Assembly (NCBI RefSeq): GCF_000300815.1
Contig: NZ_AMRX01000003.1
Span: forward strand, 124,001-188,000
Direction of reading: 5' to 3'
Length of the DNA: 64,000 nucleotides
DNA from: Gayadomonas joobiniege G7
GTDB taxonomy: Bacteria > Pseudomonadota > Gammaproteobacteria > Enterobacterales > Alteromonadaceae
Below, piece after piece: positions 9,633 through 19,383 of the stretch (position 1 is its first letter; every line of letters begins with the position of its first letter). A model generated the notes under the pieces. It saw nothing but the letters and a program-made list of their open reading frames with translations, did not search any database and was not told where the DNA came from. Position numbers and translations under genes: made by a program.

Positions 9633-9716
9633 AAAAGCACTAACATCTAACATACACACGGACGTCATCCAAACAAACATCATTAAGATGACTATTTCAG
9701 TGTAGTGCTTTTTTTA
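9633..9716 (+). terminator. Long-range terminator structure after the gsp operon
   Basis: AAAAGCACTA (9633-9642) is perfectly complementary to TAGTGCTTTT (9703-9712), followed by more T. The 60-base interior contains a second pair GTCATC (9663-9668) / GATGAC (9687-9692). Upstream, ATTCCAAT (9597-9604) pairs with ATTGGAAT (9619-9626). The set looks like a structured 3' UTR or small RNA ending in an intrinsic terminator. Confidence 0.5.
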
Positions 9717-9755
9717 ATGATTACAAGTTATCTACACTTTTTTTACTTTTATTTT

Positions 9756-9761
9756 TATAAT
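9756..9761 (+). promoter_or_regulatory. Possible -10 box of hrpB
   Basis: TATAAT in an AT-rich stretch 12 bases before the GTG start of hrpB. No clear -35 element is seen. A start site seven bases downstream would leave almost no leader. Confidence 0.35.
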
Positions 9762-9773
9762 TTATTTTTGTGA

Positions 9774-12290
9774 GTGATTGTGACCCAGCATTTACCAGTG
9801 GCTGCCCACTTGGCCGAGATAGAAAAAGCTTTACACCATAAAAACTTAGTATTGCAAGCCGAACCAGGTGCTGGCAAGTCAACGTTAGTTCCGTTGCACT
9901 TGTTACAAAGCGAGAGGTTTTCCGATTCAAAAATAATTATGTTAGAGCCACGCCGTATAGCTGCCCGTACGCTCGCGACGTTTTTGGCCGCTCAGCTTAA
10001 ACAAAAGGTCGGCCAGACGGTTGGTTACCAGGTTAAAAATCAAAAAAAGATGAGTTCGGAAACACGTCTTGAGGTTGTCACTGAAGGCATTTTAAATCGT
10101 AAACTGCAAGCCGATCCAAGTTTAGAAGGATACGGCTTAGTGATTTTTGACGAGTTTCACGAACGTTCCTTGTTTACCGACTCAACTTTGTTAATGTGCA
10201 AAGAGAGCCAAATTGCTTTGCGCGACGATCTTCGTTTGCTGATTATGTCTGCAACCATAGATCAACGAAGTGTGATTGATTATCTACAGGGAGCAGAATA
10301 CATTTTCTGCCAAGGGCGGCAATACCCAGTAGATATCAGTTATTTGATGACACGCAAAACAGAGCTATCGGTTAATATTGGTCGTGCTGTCGATAGGTTA
10401 GTGCAAGCTGAACATAAACGCATTTTAGTTTTTTTACCCGGTGTTAAAGAGATCCGCCATGCGGCAGAAGCTTTGCAGAAAACCGGTAACAAGTATCATA
10501 TACTGACTTTGCATGGCCGGTTACCATTATCCCAACAGCAGGCTGTATTAACTCCAAACGATGAGTGTCCACAGCCGGATATTATTTTAACGACGAATAT
10601 TGCGCAAACCAGTTTGACAATTGATGGTGTCACCGCAGTTGTGGATTCAGGTTTAGAACGGGTCTTGTATTACGATGTAAAGTCAGGTCTGTCTCGCTTG
10701 CAGTTGCAAATGATCAGCCAAGCGGCTGCGACCCAGCGTAGTGGTCGGGCAGGCCGACTTAAGGCGGGCCAATGCATTCGTTTATGGAGCCAAAACCAGC
10801 AGCAAAGTTTAGCTCAATTTGACCAGCCTGAAATAGAGCGCGCAGATTTAAGTCAATTGCAGTTAGAGATCGCGGTCTGGGGAAGTACTCAATATAAAGA
10901 CATAGACTGGTTTACTCCGCCGCCGAAAGTGCATTTTGATGCAGCTGTTAAGCTGAATCAAACACTGGGTTATTTAGATCCGCAGCAAAGAGTGACGGCA
11001 ACAGGTTACCAAGCACAGAAAATGGGTGCCGATGTTAGAGTTTCTGCGCTTCTGCTCGCGGCAAACTCAGTTGCTGAAAAGCAACTCGCTTGTATTTTAG
11101 CCGCTATTTTGTCGGAAAAAGACCTATTGCCACAGGCGGATAGTTGTGACTTGCAGCTGCGCGTTAATTATTTGTTGAGCATGATGCAAAAACAGCCTGC
11201 AAAAACAGCCAGTGTATCCAATATACAATTACAGCAAGTGCAGTTGCAGATAAATGCTTTTGCCAAACGTTTGCATCTGGCGTCTGATTTTGATTTGTTA
11301 ACGGACTTTTCTCAGGCAAACTATGCCAAACTATTGATTGCAGCTTTTCCTGATAGGCTGGCTTATTGTAAAAATAAGCAACAAAGTGCCCTTAAACAAA
11401 GATACTTACTTGCAAATGGACGCGGCGTCACAGTGCAAACTTCTGATCCTATCAGTGCCAGTGAATGGTTATTGGTCTGTCATTGTGATGGTCAAAATGC
11501 TGATGGTACTGTCTATCTAGCATACCCACTCACCTTAGCAGAAGTACAGGTCAATGCTGACTTTTTAATTGAGCAGCAAAGCTTTGTAATAACCGATAAA
11601 AACATGTCCCGTTTTCAACGCTGTCGGCGTCAATACATAGGCGCAATTGAAATCAGTCGCGAACTCACTGCTGCAACCGACGCAGATATCAATCATCACC
11701 TTGTGCCGCTGCTTCGTTCGCATGCAGATCAGCTGTTGAACTGGGACGATAAAAGTCTTCGTTTACTTGAGCGTTGTCGCTGGTTGCAGCACTATTTGCC
11801 AGAATTTTCAGTGATGGAACATTCTCAGTTGATTTCTGAGATTGATCAGTGGTTGCTGGCTTATTTACCCAACCAAGTTGATTTAAAAGCGCTCAAACAG
11901 CAAGATTTATATCCATTGTTGCTCGCACGGCTCAATTTATCCGAGCAGCAAACACTAGATCAAGCAGCGCCAGACTATTACGTTAGTCCATCCGGTAAAA
12001 AAGTACGTATAGATTATTCGAGGCCAGAAGCGGTTGTTGCGATCCAATTGCAAGAGGTTTTTGGAGAGGTGAGATCACCCAGTTTGGCGAATAAAAAAAC
12101 ACAGCTGCGCTTTGAGTTATTGTCACCAGCGAGGCGTGTGATTCAAACAACTAGTGATCTGTCGCATTTTTGGGAAAATTCTTATTTTGAGGTCGCAAAA
12201 GAAATGCGCGGAAGGTACCCTAAACACCGTTGGCCAGAAAAACCATTAGAAGCCATCGCAGGACGTTCAATTAAAACAAAAGGTCGTTAG
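9774..12290 (+). CDS. hrpB: ATP-dependent RNA helicase HrpB
   Basis: DExH-box (DEAH/RHA type) helicase; the cellular role of HrpB is poorly known. Walker A PGAGKST at residues 31-37, motif II DEFH at 126-129, motif III SAT (LIMSATID), motif VI region TQRSGRAGRL. The C-terminal third is the HrpB-specific region ending in RYPKHRWPE. At 838 aa it is full length. Start is GTG with no visible Shine-Dalgarno site; a second GTG two codons downstream (9780) is an equally possible start. Confidence 0.93.
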   Translation: MIVTQHLPVAAHLAEIEKALHHKNLVLQAEPGAGKSTLVPLHLLQSERFSDSKIIMLEPRRIAARTLATFLAAQLKQKVGQTVGYQVKNQKKMSSETRLEVVTEGILNRKLQADPSLEGYGLVIFDEFHERSLFTDSTLLMCKESQIALRDDLRLLIMSATIDQRSVIDYLQGAEYIFCQGRQYPVDISYLMTRKTELSVNIGRAVDRLVQAEHKRILVFLPGVKEIRHAAEALQKTGNKYHILTLHGRLPLSQQQAVLTPNDECPQPDIILTTNIAQTSLTIDGVTAVVDSGLERVLYYDVKSGLSRLQLQMISQAAATQRSGRAGRLKAGQCIRLWSQNQQQSLAQFDQPEIERADLSQLQLEIAVWGSTQYKDIDWFTPPPKVHFDAAVKLNQTLGYLDPQQRVTATGYQAQKMGADVRVSALLLAANSVAEKQLACILAAILSEKDLLPQADSCDLQLRVNYLLSMMQKQPAKTASVSNIQLQQVQLQINAFAKRLHLASDFDLLTDFSQANYAKLLIAAFPDRLAYCKNKQQSALKQRYLLANGRGVTVQTSDPISASEWLLVCHCDGQNADGTVYLAYPLTLAEVQVNADFLIEQQSFVITDKNMSRFQRCRRQYIGAIEISRELTAATDADINHHLVPLLRSHADQLLNWDDKSLRLLERCRWLQHYLPEFSVMEHSQLISEIDQWLLAYLPNQVDLKALKQQDLYPLLLARLNLSEQQTLDQAAPDYYVSPSGKKVRIDYSRPEAVVAIQLQEVFGEVRSPSLANKKTQLRFELLSPARRVIQTTSDLSHFWENSYFEVAKEMRGRYPKHRWPEKPLEAIAGRSIKTKGR

Positions 12291-12296
12291 CTGTAT

Positions 12297-14600
12297 ATGT
12301 CTGATCACACGGACTCATTTAAACGTAGATTATTTTCGTTTTTTATCAAATTAACGATTGTAGCGCTGATTTTATTGGTCGCAATCGTGATCTATTTTGA
12401 CGCACAAATAAAAGATAAATTTAGTGGCCAAAAGTGGCAGCTTCCGGCCCAGGTTTTTGGCGTTGCTCACACCTACCGGGACCGGGATGCGTTAACAAAG
12501 AATGACCTAGTGGCGCACTTAGAGTTGTTAGATTATCGTGCCAGTGCGCAAGTGCGTCAACCCGGTGACTACAAGGTCAATACGGACTCAGTTGAGTTTA
12601 TTCGCCGTGCTTATAGTTTGTACCGAGAAACTTTTGCTGAACAAAGGCTAACCGTGAGTTTTCGCAAACACAGGATCACTGGGATTGTTGATAATGAGCA
12701 GCAAACTCAATTATCAGCATTCACTTTGGAGCCTTATTTGCTCGATCGCCTGCAAGCCAATAGTTATGAAGACAGAGTGTTAGTTGAGTTACAGCAAGTA
12801 CCGAATATCTTATTGCACACGCTGTTAACCATAGAAGATCGTAAATTTTTTGACCACCATGGGGTTTCTCCTATGGCTATTGCTCGGGCTATGTGGGTGA
12901 ATGTGCAAGCGGGTCGTACGGTACAAGGAGGTAGCACCTTAACTCAGCAGTTAGTAAAGAATATGTTTTTAACGAATCAGCGCAGCTTATTACGAAAAGC
13001 TAAAGAAGCGATTATGGCGTTGATATTGGATACTAGGTATTCAAAAGAAGAAATTTTACAAGCCTATTTAAACGAAGTTTATTTAGGACAAAATAATCGC
13101 CGCTCTATCAATGGCGTTGGATTGGCCAGTCAGTTCTATTTTGCCAAACCACTGAACGAGCTTGGTGCCCATGAAATCGCTTTGTTAATCGGCATTATTA
13201 AGGGGCCTTCTTATTACGACCCCAGACGGAACCCAGAACGGGCTAAAGAGCGCCGTGATCTAGTTTTGCAAGTGATGGCGGAAAACGCCATTATCAGCCC
13301 TGAGTTATATCAATACAGCATCTCACAGCCGCTCTCTGTGATCCCCTTAAAAGATCTAAAAAAGCGCCGTTTTCCTGCTTATTTAGATCAGGTTAAAGCT
13401 GAGTTGGCGCGTTTAAGCCACCTGGATACAGAGTTTTATTCAGGATTAAAAATTTATACACATTTTGATCCGTTAGCCCAAAATAGAGCGCAGGCGAGTG
13501 TGCAAAAAACATTGCGAGAAATTGAACAGCAGCGTAACTTAAACGAATTGCAAGCCGCTATGTTAATTGCAGATAGTCGCAGTGGAGGGATCAAAGCCAT
13601 TGTTGGTGATCGCGACGCTAGTTATGAAGGTTTTAATCGGGCGCTCAATGCGCAGCGTAATATAGGCTCGCTGATTAAACCTTATGTTTTTCTAACCGCG
13701 TTAGAATCAGCAAACAGCTATACGCTTGCCAGTATTTTACAGGACAAACCTATTAAATTGACTAATCAGCAAGGTAAAACCTGGGCACCTGAAAATTTTG
13801 ATAAAAAGTTTTCAGGTCAGATCAGTTTATTAGATGCTTTGGTCGATTCAGTTAATGTTCCTACGGTTAATTTAGGGATGCAAATTGGCGTTGAAGGAGT
13901 TATTAAAACATTAAAAAAGTTCTCAGTGAAACAGTCAATACCTGCTTATCCGTCAGTATTGCTGGGTTCGGTTACCTTAGCACCTTTTGATGTTTTGCAA
14001 ATGTACCAAGCATTGGCGAATGACGGTATTTTACGTAAACAGCATGCGGTAAGTGCTGTTTATAGCAATGAAAATTATCAGCTTTGGCAACAGCCGGATA
14101 GAAGCCAGCAGATTATCTCAGAAAAAGTCGCTTATTTAATCAATTATTCGTTGAATCAAGTCACTAAAAGAGGCAGTGCAAAAAGCTTGCGACGAGCACT
14201 ACCCGGTGCTCAATTTGCGGGGAAAACCGGTACCACAAATGATGGTCGGGATAGCTGGTTTGCAGGTTATGACGAAATTGAAACTGCAGTGGTATGGTTA
14301 GGTAAGGATAATAATCAAGGGTTGCCACTAACAGGGGCATCAGGCGCATTAAAAGTGTTTATTGATTATCAAAAAAGCCGAACACCAGAAAACTTAACAA
14401 TGGCAATTCCAGAGGGTGTTGAGATGCGATACTTTGATAAGGAGACAGCTCGGCATAGTTTACCAGGCTGCAAAAATCTGGTGCTGTTGCCTGCGATAGT
14501 TGACGCATTACCGGAGCCAAAAAGTTGTGCCGATAGTGGCCAGTGGCGTGAGCCTGAGGCCGAAGAAAAAACTTGGTTAGAGCGACTCTTTGGTGGCTGA
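12297..14600 (+). CDS. mrcB: Bifunctional penicillin-binding protein 1B
   Basis: Class A PBP that polymerises and crosslinks peptidoglycan. One membrane anchor at about residues 14-34, a UB2H-like domain (about 50-140), then the GT51 glycosyltransferase with catalytic Glu180 in EDRKFFDHHG and QGGSTLTQQLVKN. The transpeptidase domain has SLIK with active Ser458, the SVN motif (VDSVNVPTVN) and KTGT at 643-646. At 767 aa it fits PBP1B rather than PBP1A. It starts six bases after hrpB, so the two are probably co-transcribed, as in related genera where hrpB and mrcB are neighbours. Confidence 0.95.
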   Translation: MSDHTDSFKRRLFSFFIKLTIVALILLVAIVIYFDAQIKDKFSGQKWQLPAQVFGVAHTYRDRDALTKNDLVAHLELLDYRASAQVRQPGDYKVNTDSVEFIRRAYSLYRETFAEQRLTVSFRKHRITGIVDNEQQTQLSAFTLEPYLLDRLQANSYEDRVLVELQQVPNILLHTLLTIEDRKFFDHHGVSPMAIARAMWVNVQAGRTVQGGSTLTQQLVKNMFLTNQRSLLRKAKEAIMALILDTRYSKEEILQAYLNEVYLGQNNRRSINGVGLASQFYFAKPLNELGAHEIALLIGIIKGPSYYDPRRNPERAKERRDLVLQVMAENAIISPELYQYSISQPLSVIPLKDLKKRRFPAYLDQVKAELARLSHLDTEFYSGLKIYTHFDPLAQNRAQASVQKTLREIEQQRNLNELQAAMLIADSRSGGIKAIVGDRDASYEGFNRALNAQRNIGSLIKPYVFLTALESANSYTLASILQDKPIKLTNQQGKTWAPENFDKKFSGQISLLDALVDSVNVPTVNLGMQIGVEGVIKTLKKFSVKQSIPAYPSVLLGSVTLAPFDVLQMYQALANDGILRKQHAVSAVYSNENYQLWQQPDRSQQIISEKVAYLINYSLNQVTKRGSAKSLRRALPGAQFAGKTGTTNDGRDSWFAGYDEIETAVVWLGKDNNQGLPLTGASGALKVFIDYQKSRTPENLTMAIPEGVEMRYFDKETARHSLPGCKNLVLLPAIVDALPEPKSCADSGQWREPEAEEKTWLERLFGG

Positions 14601-14685
14601 TCTACAAAGGCCACTGGAGTTTAAATGGCTACCTGCTATGCTTAGGGTGAGCGCCGCATAAATTTAAAATAAATAGAGGCCTAAA

Positions 14686-15966
14686 ATGCAAAGTACTTTG
14701 CTGATATTCGAAAAAGACCAAACGAAGGCTGAGGCGTTAAAAAATTTGTTAGATTCGATGCGGGGTGACGTTCAAATCCTGACCTTTAACGAACAGTTAA
14801 ATCCCAACATGGTTTTTAAAACAATTCAGGTCGATTGTTTAATTATTGCTCATTCCTGTTTACCTGATGACGGTTTTACTTTTATCTCTCAGCTTAAGGT
14901 ATCAGGTCATTTGGTTGGGGTGATTTATATTAATGAAGACAATGACTACCACTTAGTAAGGAATGCGTTTAAAGCTGGTGTTGATGATTATGTCAATTAC
15001 CGAGACTTAAACGGGCCAGATTTTAATCGTGTGGTTAGCGCAATTTTGGCGCAGAAAAAAGTGGAAGCAATTCAGCAAAAATCTGCGCTTGAGCTAGCAA
15101 TGTTACGCAATGTAGTTGATCAGATGTCGAACTTACTCATGGTCTGCGATACCAATACCAGCCAGCTCATCTCTTTTAATTTAGCCCTTAACCGATTCTC
15201 TCGCTTGACGACTGAGCAGTTAAGAAGTAGCTCTTATGTTGAACTGTCTGAGCAATTTGACAGCCGTACGCAATGGATTGAATTTGTAAACAAGGTACGC
15301 GAAGAAGGCCATCGAAAATACGAAGCTGAATTAAAAAACTTTGCTGGTGAAAAAGTTCCTTTTGAGTTTGATACTTGCATCTCAAGTGTCAGCGGACAGG
15401 AATATATCATGTTTAGTGGTATGGATATTTCTCGATTAAAAGAGGTGCAAAACGATTTAGTTGAACAAGCGCGTAGAGATCCGCTCACGCAGTTGCGTAA
15501 TCGTCGTGGTTTATCTGAGGAATATACAAGAGCTTATAAAAACTCTGCACGTAATCAAGAGCATATTTGTTTAGCTTTATTTGATATAGATAATTTTAAA
15601 AAGCTCAATGATACCTATGGCCATGATATTGGTGATGAGATACTGATTCAATTTGCCGATCTTTTACGCCACCACGTACATAGACCTATGGATATTATTG
15701 CTCGGGCCGGTGGGGAAGAGTTTTTTGTAATGATCAGCGGGCAAAACATTACGGCGCTTAAAAACATCATTAACGAAATTATTAAAGCTACTGGCCAGCA
15801 ATTAGCGCCTCATACCACGGTAAGTGCTGGCGTTATTTTAGTTGAACCTTGGTTAGAAAAAGTCGGATTTACCAAAGCTTATAAAATGGCGGATAGTAAG
15901 TTATATGAAGCTAAAAATAATGGCAAAAACCATGCAAGATTCTGTAATTTGCAGGATATAAATTAA
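14686..15966 (+). CDS. Diguanylate cyclase with degenerate receiver and PAS-like domain
   Basis: Predicted soluble c-di-GMP synthase. Residues 1-125 have a receiver fold, but the usual phosphoacceptor Asp is replaced by His56 (LIIAHSCLPDDG), so phosphorylation there is unlikely. A PAS-like region (about 140-255) precedes a GGDEF domain with active-site GGEEF at 342-346 and an inhibitory I-site RPMD five residues before it, so both synthesis and product inhibition look intact. AGAGG lies six bases before the ATG. It is a single gene between mrcB and rsuA. Confidence 0.9.
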   Translation: MQSTLLIFEKDQTKAEALKNLLDSMRGDVQILTFNEQLNPNMVFKTIQVDCLIIAHSCLPDDGFTFISQLKVSGHLVGVIYINEDNDYHLVRNAFKAGVDDYVNYRDLNGPDFNRVVSAILAQKKVEAIQQKSALELAMLRNVVDQMSNLLMVCDTNTSQLISFNLALNRFSRLTTEQLRSSSYVELSEQFDSRTQWIEFVNKVREEGHRKYEAELKNFAGEKVPFEFDTCISSVSGQEYIMFSGMDISRLKEVQNDLVEQARRDPLTQLRNRRGLSEEYTRAYKNSARNQEHICLALFDIDNFKKLNDTYGHDIGDEILIQFADLLRHHVHRPMDIIARAGGEEFFVMISGQNITALKNIINEIIKATGQQLAPHTTVSAGVILVEPWLEKVGFTKAYKMADSKLYEAKNNGKNHARFCNLQDIN

Positions 15967-16016
15967 TCGATAGCTAGGTTACAATGTCCACATGACAGAA
16001 AAAATTTTGAGCGTTC

Positions 16017-16727
16017 ATGCGGCTAGATAAATATATTTGTGAATCAACAGATTCGACGAGACAAGAAGCCAAAGGTTTAATTAAGGCTGGATTAATTACA
16101 ATAGACGGCGTGGTCTGTAAAAAAGCAGCGGTTCATGTTGCACCTGAGCAACAAATTGCACTTGATGGTGAACGGATAGAACCTGTTGGTTTACGCTATA
16201 TCATGATGAACAAGCCAGTGGACACGCTTTGCACCACTTCAGATACAGAGCTTTACCAATCAGTTATCTCTCTGATGTTAATAGATAAACCAGAGCGCTT
16301 ACATATAGCTGGGCGGTTAGACGTCGATTCAACAGGGTTAATTTTAATTACAGATGACGGGTTATGGTCTCATAAAGTGACGTCACCCAGGCGCGGTTGT
16401 TTTAAAACATATTTAGTCGAATTACTTAATCCTGTTTCGAATACAGAGCAAACAAAGTTAATACAAGCATTTGCCGATGGTTTTTATTTGTCCGGTGATG
16501 ATAAAAAAACATTGCCGGCTGAAATTGAATTTACCGCGCCGAATCAAGCTAGGGTTAAGATCTGCGAAGGTCGTTTTCATCAGGTTAAGCGCATGTTTTT
16601 AGCCTTTGATAATCAAGTGACTAGATTGCACCGGCAGCAAATTGGTGAGATAGTATTAGGTACAGACTTAGCAGCCGGGGAATGGCGATATTTAAATGCA
16701 GCCGAAATCAACTCAATCGACGCCTAA
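16017..16727 (+). CDS. rsuA: 16S rRNA pseudouridine-516 synthase RsuA
   Basis: Modifies U516 of 16S rRNA. N-terminal S4 RNA-binding domain (MRLDKYICESTDSTRQEAKGL begins it, about residues 1-60) followed by the RsuA/RluB/E/F catalytic domain with the active Asp in GRLDVDSTGL and the KTYLVEL strand. At 236 aa it matches RsuA (231 aa in E. coli); RluE is the main alternative. The motif EGRFHQVKRM near the C-terminus is typical. Confidence 0.87.
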   Translation: MRLDKYICESTDSTRQEAKGLIKAGLITIDGVVCKKAAVHVAPEQQIALDGERIEPVGLRYIMMNKPVDTLCTTSDTELYQSVISLMLIDKPERLHIAGRLDVDSTGLILITDDGLWSHKVTSPRRGCFKTYLVELLNPVSNTEQTKLIQAFADGFYLSGDDKKTLPAEIEFTAPNQARVKICEGRFHQVKRMFLAFDNQVTRLHRQQIGEIVLGTDLAAGEWRYLNAAEINSIDA

Positions 16728-17151
16728 TATCCTATTTATCATGCATTGGATAGTGGCTGGTCTGCTGGTTTTATTTAGTATTTTGCGGCCGCTTCAGGCG
16801 GCTTCTTACGAAGTATACCGTTGTGTTGATGCACGAGGATTAGTTGAGTTTAAAGATCTCCCTTGTGATGAAAATCAAAGTGGAGAAATTTTAGATTTTA
16901 AAAAACATCAGCCGCAAAAACCAAACTGGCAAGAGCAGGTCAAACAAAATAAAATTGACGGTATTGAGCTACTGGATATTAGACCTGACGGTCGTGCCTT
17001 TATTGCTAAATATACCTTCACTTCAAACAAAGCTTCTAACGAATTTATGCGGGTTTTACGTCAGTACAGCGGGATGAATGTAAACTTAGTTTCGGTGGCG
17101 TTTTTAGATGAAGGTGTTCGGCAAGGGGAAGCCAAATTGACTCCCCAATAA
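16696..17151 (+). CDS. DUF4124-type exported protein
   Basis: A small secreted or periplasmic protein. After a hydrophobic signal segment (HWIVAGLLVLFSILRP, cleavage likely after QAA) comes the DUF4124 signature YRCVDARGLVEFKDLPC with two cysteines. The function of this family is unknown. The frame opens at 16696, overlapping rsuA by 32 bases; ATG 16741 gives a shorter, cleaner signal peptide and removes the overlap, but neither start has a convincing ribosome site. It converges on purD with only 14 bp between the stops. Confidence 0.72.
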   Translation: MQPKSTQSTPNILFIMHWIVAGLLVLFSILRPLQAASYEVYRCVDARGLVEFKDLPCDENQSGEILDFKKHQPQKPNWQEQVKQNKIDGIELLDIRPDGRAFIAKYTFTSNKASNEFMRVLRQYSGMNVNLVSVAFLDEGVRQGEAKLTPQ

Positions 17152-17165
17152 AAGTTAATAACGGA

Positions 17166-18458
17166 TTAACCTTGTTGTTTTTCTCTAGCAATCGCGCGAT
17201 ACGCAATATCTGTTCTTAAATAAACATCCTGCCATTGAATACTTCGTGCTAACCGATAAGCCAATTGTTGTGCTTCAGTCACTGAGTTTCCTAACGCAGT
17301 TGCGCATAATACGCGGCCACCATTGGTGACAACTTGACCATTTTCCATCGCGGTACCGGCGTGAAATACTTTTTCGCCAGCGACTTCTTCTTCAGGTAAA
17401 CCTGTAATTAAATCACCTTTATTATAGCTACCTGGATAACCCCCAGCGGCTAACACCACACCGACAGCTGGTTGCGGGGTAAAGTTTGCGGTCACTTCGT
17501 TTAGACGGCCTTCAGCGCCCGCTAAACAAAGTTCAACAAGATCAGACTCCAAACGTAACATGATAGGTTGAGTTTCTGGATCGCCAAAGCGGCAATTATA
17601 TTCGATAACTTTGGGTTGGCCCTGTTCTGAAATCATCAAACCAGCATATAAAAAGCCAGTGTATTCATTGTCTTCAGCTGCCATACCTTCAACGGTTGGA
17701 ATGATCACCTGCTCCATAATGCGCTGGTATACTTCTTCTGTTACCACGGGCGCGGGTGAATAAGCTCCCATACCGCCGGTGTTTAACCCTGTATCACCAT
17801 CTCCAGCACGTTTATGATCCTGGCTGGTAGCCATTGGTACTATGTTTTTGCCGTCGACCATGACAATAAAGCTGGCTTCTTCACCGGTTAAAAACTCTTC
17901 GATCACGACTCTGTTGCCTGCTTCGCCAAACGCATTTCCTGCTAGCATATCTCTAATCGCATCTTCTGCTTCTTGCTTTGTCATCGCAACAATGACCCCT
18001 TTGCCGGCACATAAACCATCAGCTTTAATAACGATTGGCGCACCTTTTTCATTCAAATAAGCTAAAGCTTCATCTATTTGAGTAAAGGTTTGATAATCGG
18101 CTGTCGGGATATTATGACGGGCTAAAAAGTCTTTAGTGAAGGATTTTGAACCTTCAAGCTGAGCAGCTTTTTCTGTTGGACCAAAAACTTTTAAATCGGC
18201 TTTTCTAAATGCATCAACAACACCAATGACTAAAGGCGCTTCTGGGCCAACAATGGTTAAGCCGATAGCTTCTTGTTTAGCAAATTTAACCAAACCTTGG
18301 ATATCGTCAACGGCAATTTTAACATTGCTCAATTTAGCTTCTAGTTCGGTTCCTGCATTGCCAGGGGCTACAAACACTTGCTCAACTAACGGAGATTGAG
18401 CTGCTTTCCACGCGAGTGCGTGTTCACGGCCACCGCCGCCTATTACTAATACTTTCAT
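17166..18458 (-). CDS. purD: Phosphoribosylamine-glycine ligase PurD
   Basis: ATP-grasp enzyme making GAR in de novo purine synthesis. N-terminus MKVLVIGGGGREHALAWK, ATP-grasp region with FVMVDGKNIVPMATSQDHKR, and GGMGAYSPAPV plus YNCRFGDPETQ are all typical. At 430 aa it is full length. It lies 35 bp after the methyltransferase gene, not directly after purH as in many relatives. Confidence 0.97.
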   Translation of the reverse strand: MKVLVIGGGGREHALAWKAAQSPLVEQVFVAPGNAGTELEAKLSNVKIAVDDIQGLVKFAKQEAIGLTIVGPEAPLVIGVVDAFRKADLKVFGPTEKAAQLEGSKSFTKDFLARHNIPTADYQTFTQIDEALAYLNEKGAPIVIKADGLCAGKGVIVAMTKQEAEDAIRDMLAGNAFGEAGNRVVIEEFLTGEEASFIVMVDGKNIVPMATSQDHKRAGDGDTGLNTGGMGAYSPAPVVTEEVYQRIMEQVIIPTVEGMAAEDNEYTGFLYAGLMISEQGQPKVIEYNCRFGDPETQPIMLRLESDLVELCLAGAEGRLNEVTANFTPQPAVGVVLAAGGYPGSYNKGDLITGLPEEEVAGEKVFHAGTAMENGQVVTNGGRVLCATALGNSVTEAQQLAYRLARSIQWQDVYLRTDIAYRAIAREKQQG

Positions 18459-18493
18459 TAAAACCTCTTACGGCAATTTTTTGCGATTAATTT

Positions 18494-19300
18494 TTAAATG
18501 GGTTTTCTAAATTTTAACGTAAATCTGTCGCTTTCACCGATGTTTTGATATTTTTCTTTTTCGGCTGCTGTTTTTAATCCCCGCAGGGTCGGAGGCAAAG
18601 TCCAAACACCGCTGGCATGATCTGCCGTGTCTTTTGTATTTGCATTGATTTCGCTACTAGCTTCAAGCACAAAACCTGCCTGCAACGCCCAGCTAATTGC
18701 CAAACTCATTTTAATATAGCCTGATTTTATATGGCTTTTTTGTTCTAAATGTTCTGGCAATCTATGGTCAACAACGCCTAAAACCCCACCGGGTTTTAGT
18801 GCTTTATAAAACTGCTTAAACGCTGCCACCGCAGCCTCATCACCATTATACATGTACCAATTATGCAGGTTTCTAAAAGTAAATACTTTATCGACCGAGT
18901 TATCTGGCGCAATGGGCGATTGAGAGGCAGGATGGAAGCTCGTTAGCGTCACATTTTTATATACCGGAGATGTCTGCAGTTTATCGGCAAATTGTTCTCG
19001 CATGCGTTTGAAAAATGCATTATCAAGATCGGTCGGAAAATGAGCCGTATACAATTTGCCATGCGGATGCAATTTAGCAGCTAAAATTTCTGTATACCAA
19101 CCACCGCCAGGCCATACTTCAACAACAGTATCACTATGTTTAAGCTCAAAAAACGCCAAAGTTTGATGTGGATGACGCGCTTGGTCTCGGGCGATATTTT
19201 GGGCTGTTCGGAGCGAGTCATTCGCCCAGCATGCTGTGCTTATCATTAAACCTGCAGTAACAAGTGCTGCATATTGTATAGCTTTGACGGTAGATCGCAT
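18494..19300 (-). CDS. Exported class I SAM-dependent methyltransferase
   Basis: A Rossmann-fold methyltransferase preceded by a signal peptide (hydrophobic segment to about residue 26, cleavage near CWA-ND), so it is predicted to be periplasmic. The SAM-binding motif I is VVEVWPGGGWYTEILAAKL; later motifs include LKPGGVLGVVDH. Proteins of this type (COG4798-like) are annotated only as predicted methyltransferases, and the substrate is unknown. A periplasmic location is odd because SAM is cytoplasmic. It sits between purH and purD, behind an intrinsic terminator. Confidence 0.8.
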   Translation of the reverse strand: MRSTVKAIQYAALVTAGLMISTACWANDSLRTAQNIARDQARHPHQTLAFFELKHSDTVVEVWPGGGWYTEILAAKLHPHGKLYTAHFPTDLDNAFFKRMREQFADKLQTSPVYKNVTLTSFHPASQSPIAPDNSVDKVFTFRNLHNWYMYNGDEAAVAAFKQFYKALKPGGVLGVVDHRLPEHLEQKSHIKSGYIKMSLAISWALQAGFVLEASSEINANTKDTADHASGVWTLPPTLRGLKTAAEKEKYQNIGESDRFTLKFRKPI

Positions 19301-19337
19301 TATTTTATCCTTACGGTTAGAGCATGGACAAATTAGC

Positions 19338-19376
19338 TGAAAAAATTGGCGGGGCTAGCATGACCTATCCCCGCCG
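19338..19376 (-). terminator. Intrinsic terminator after purH
   Basis: On the minus strand GGCGGGG and CCCCGCC (19369-19375 with 19348-19354) form a GC-rich stem followed by AATTTTTT. It lies between the purH stop and the methyltransferase start. Confidence 0.85.
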
Positions 19377-19383
19377 TATCCGT

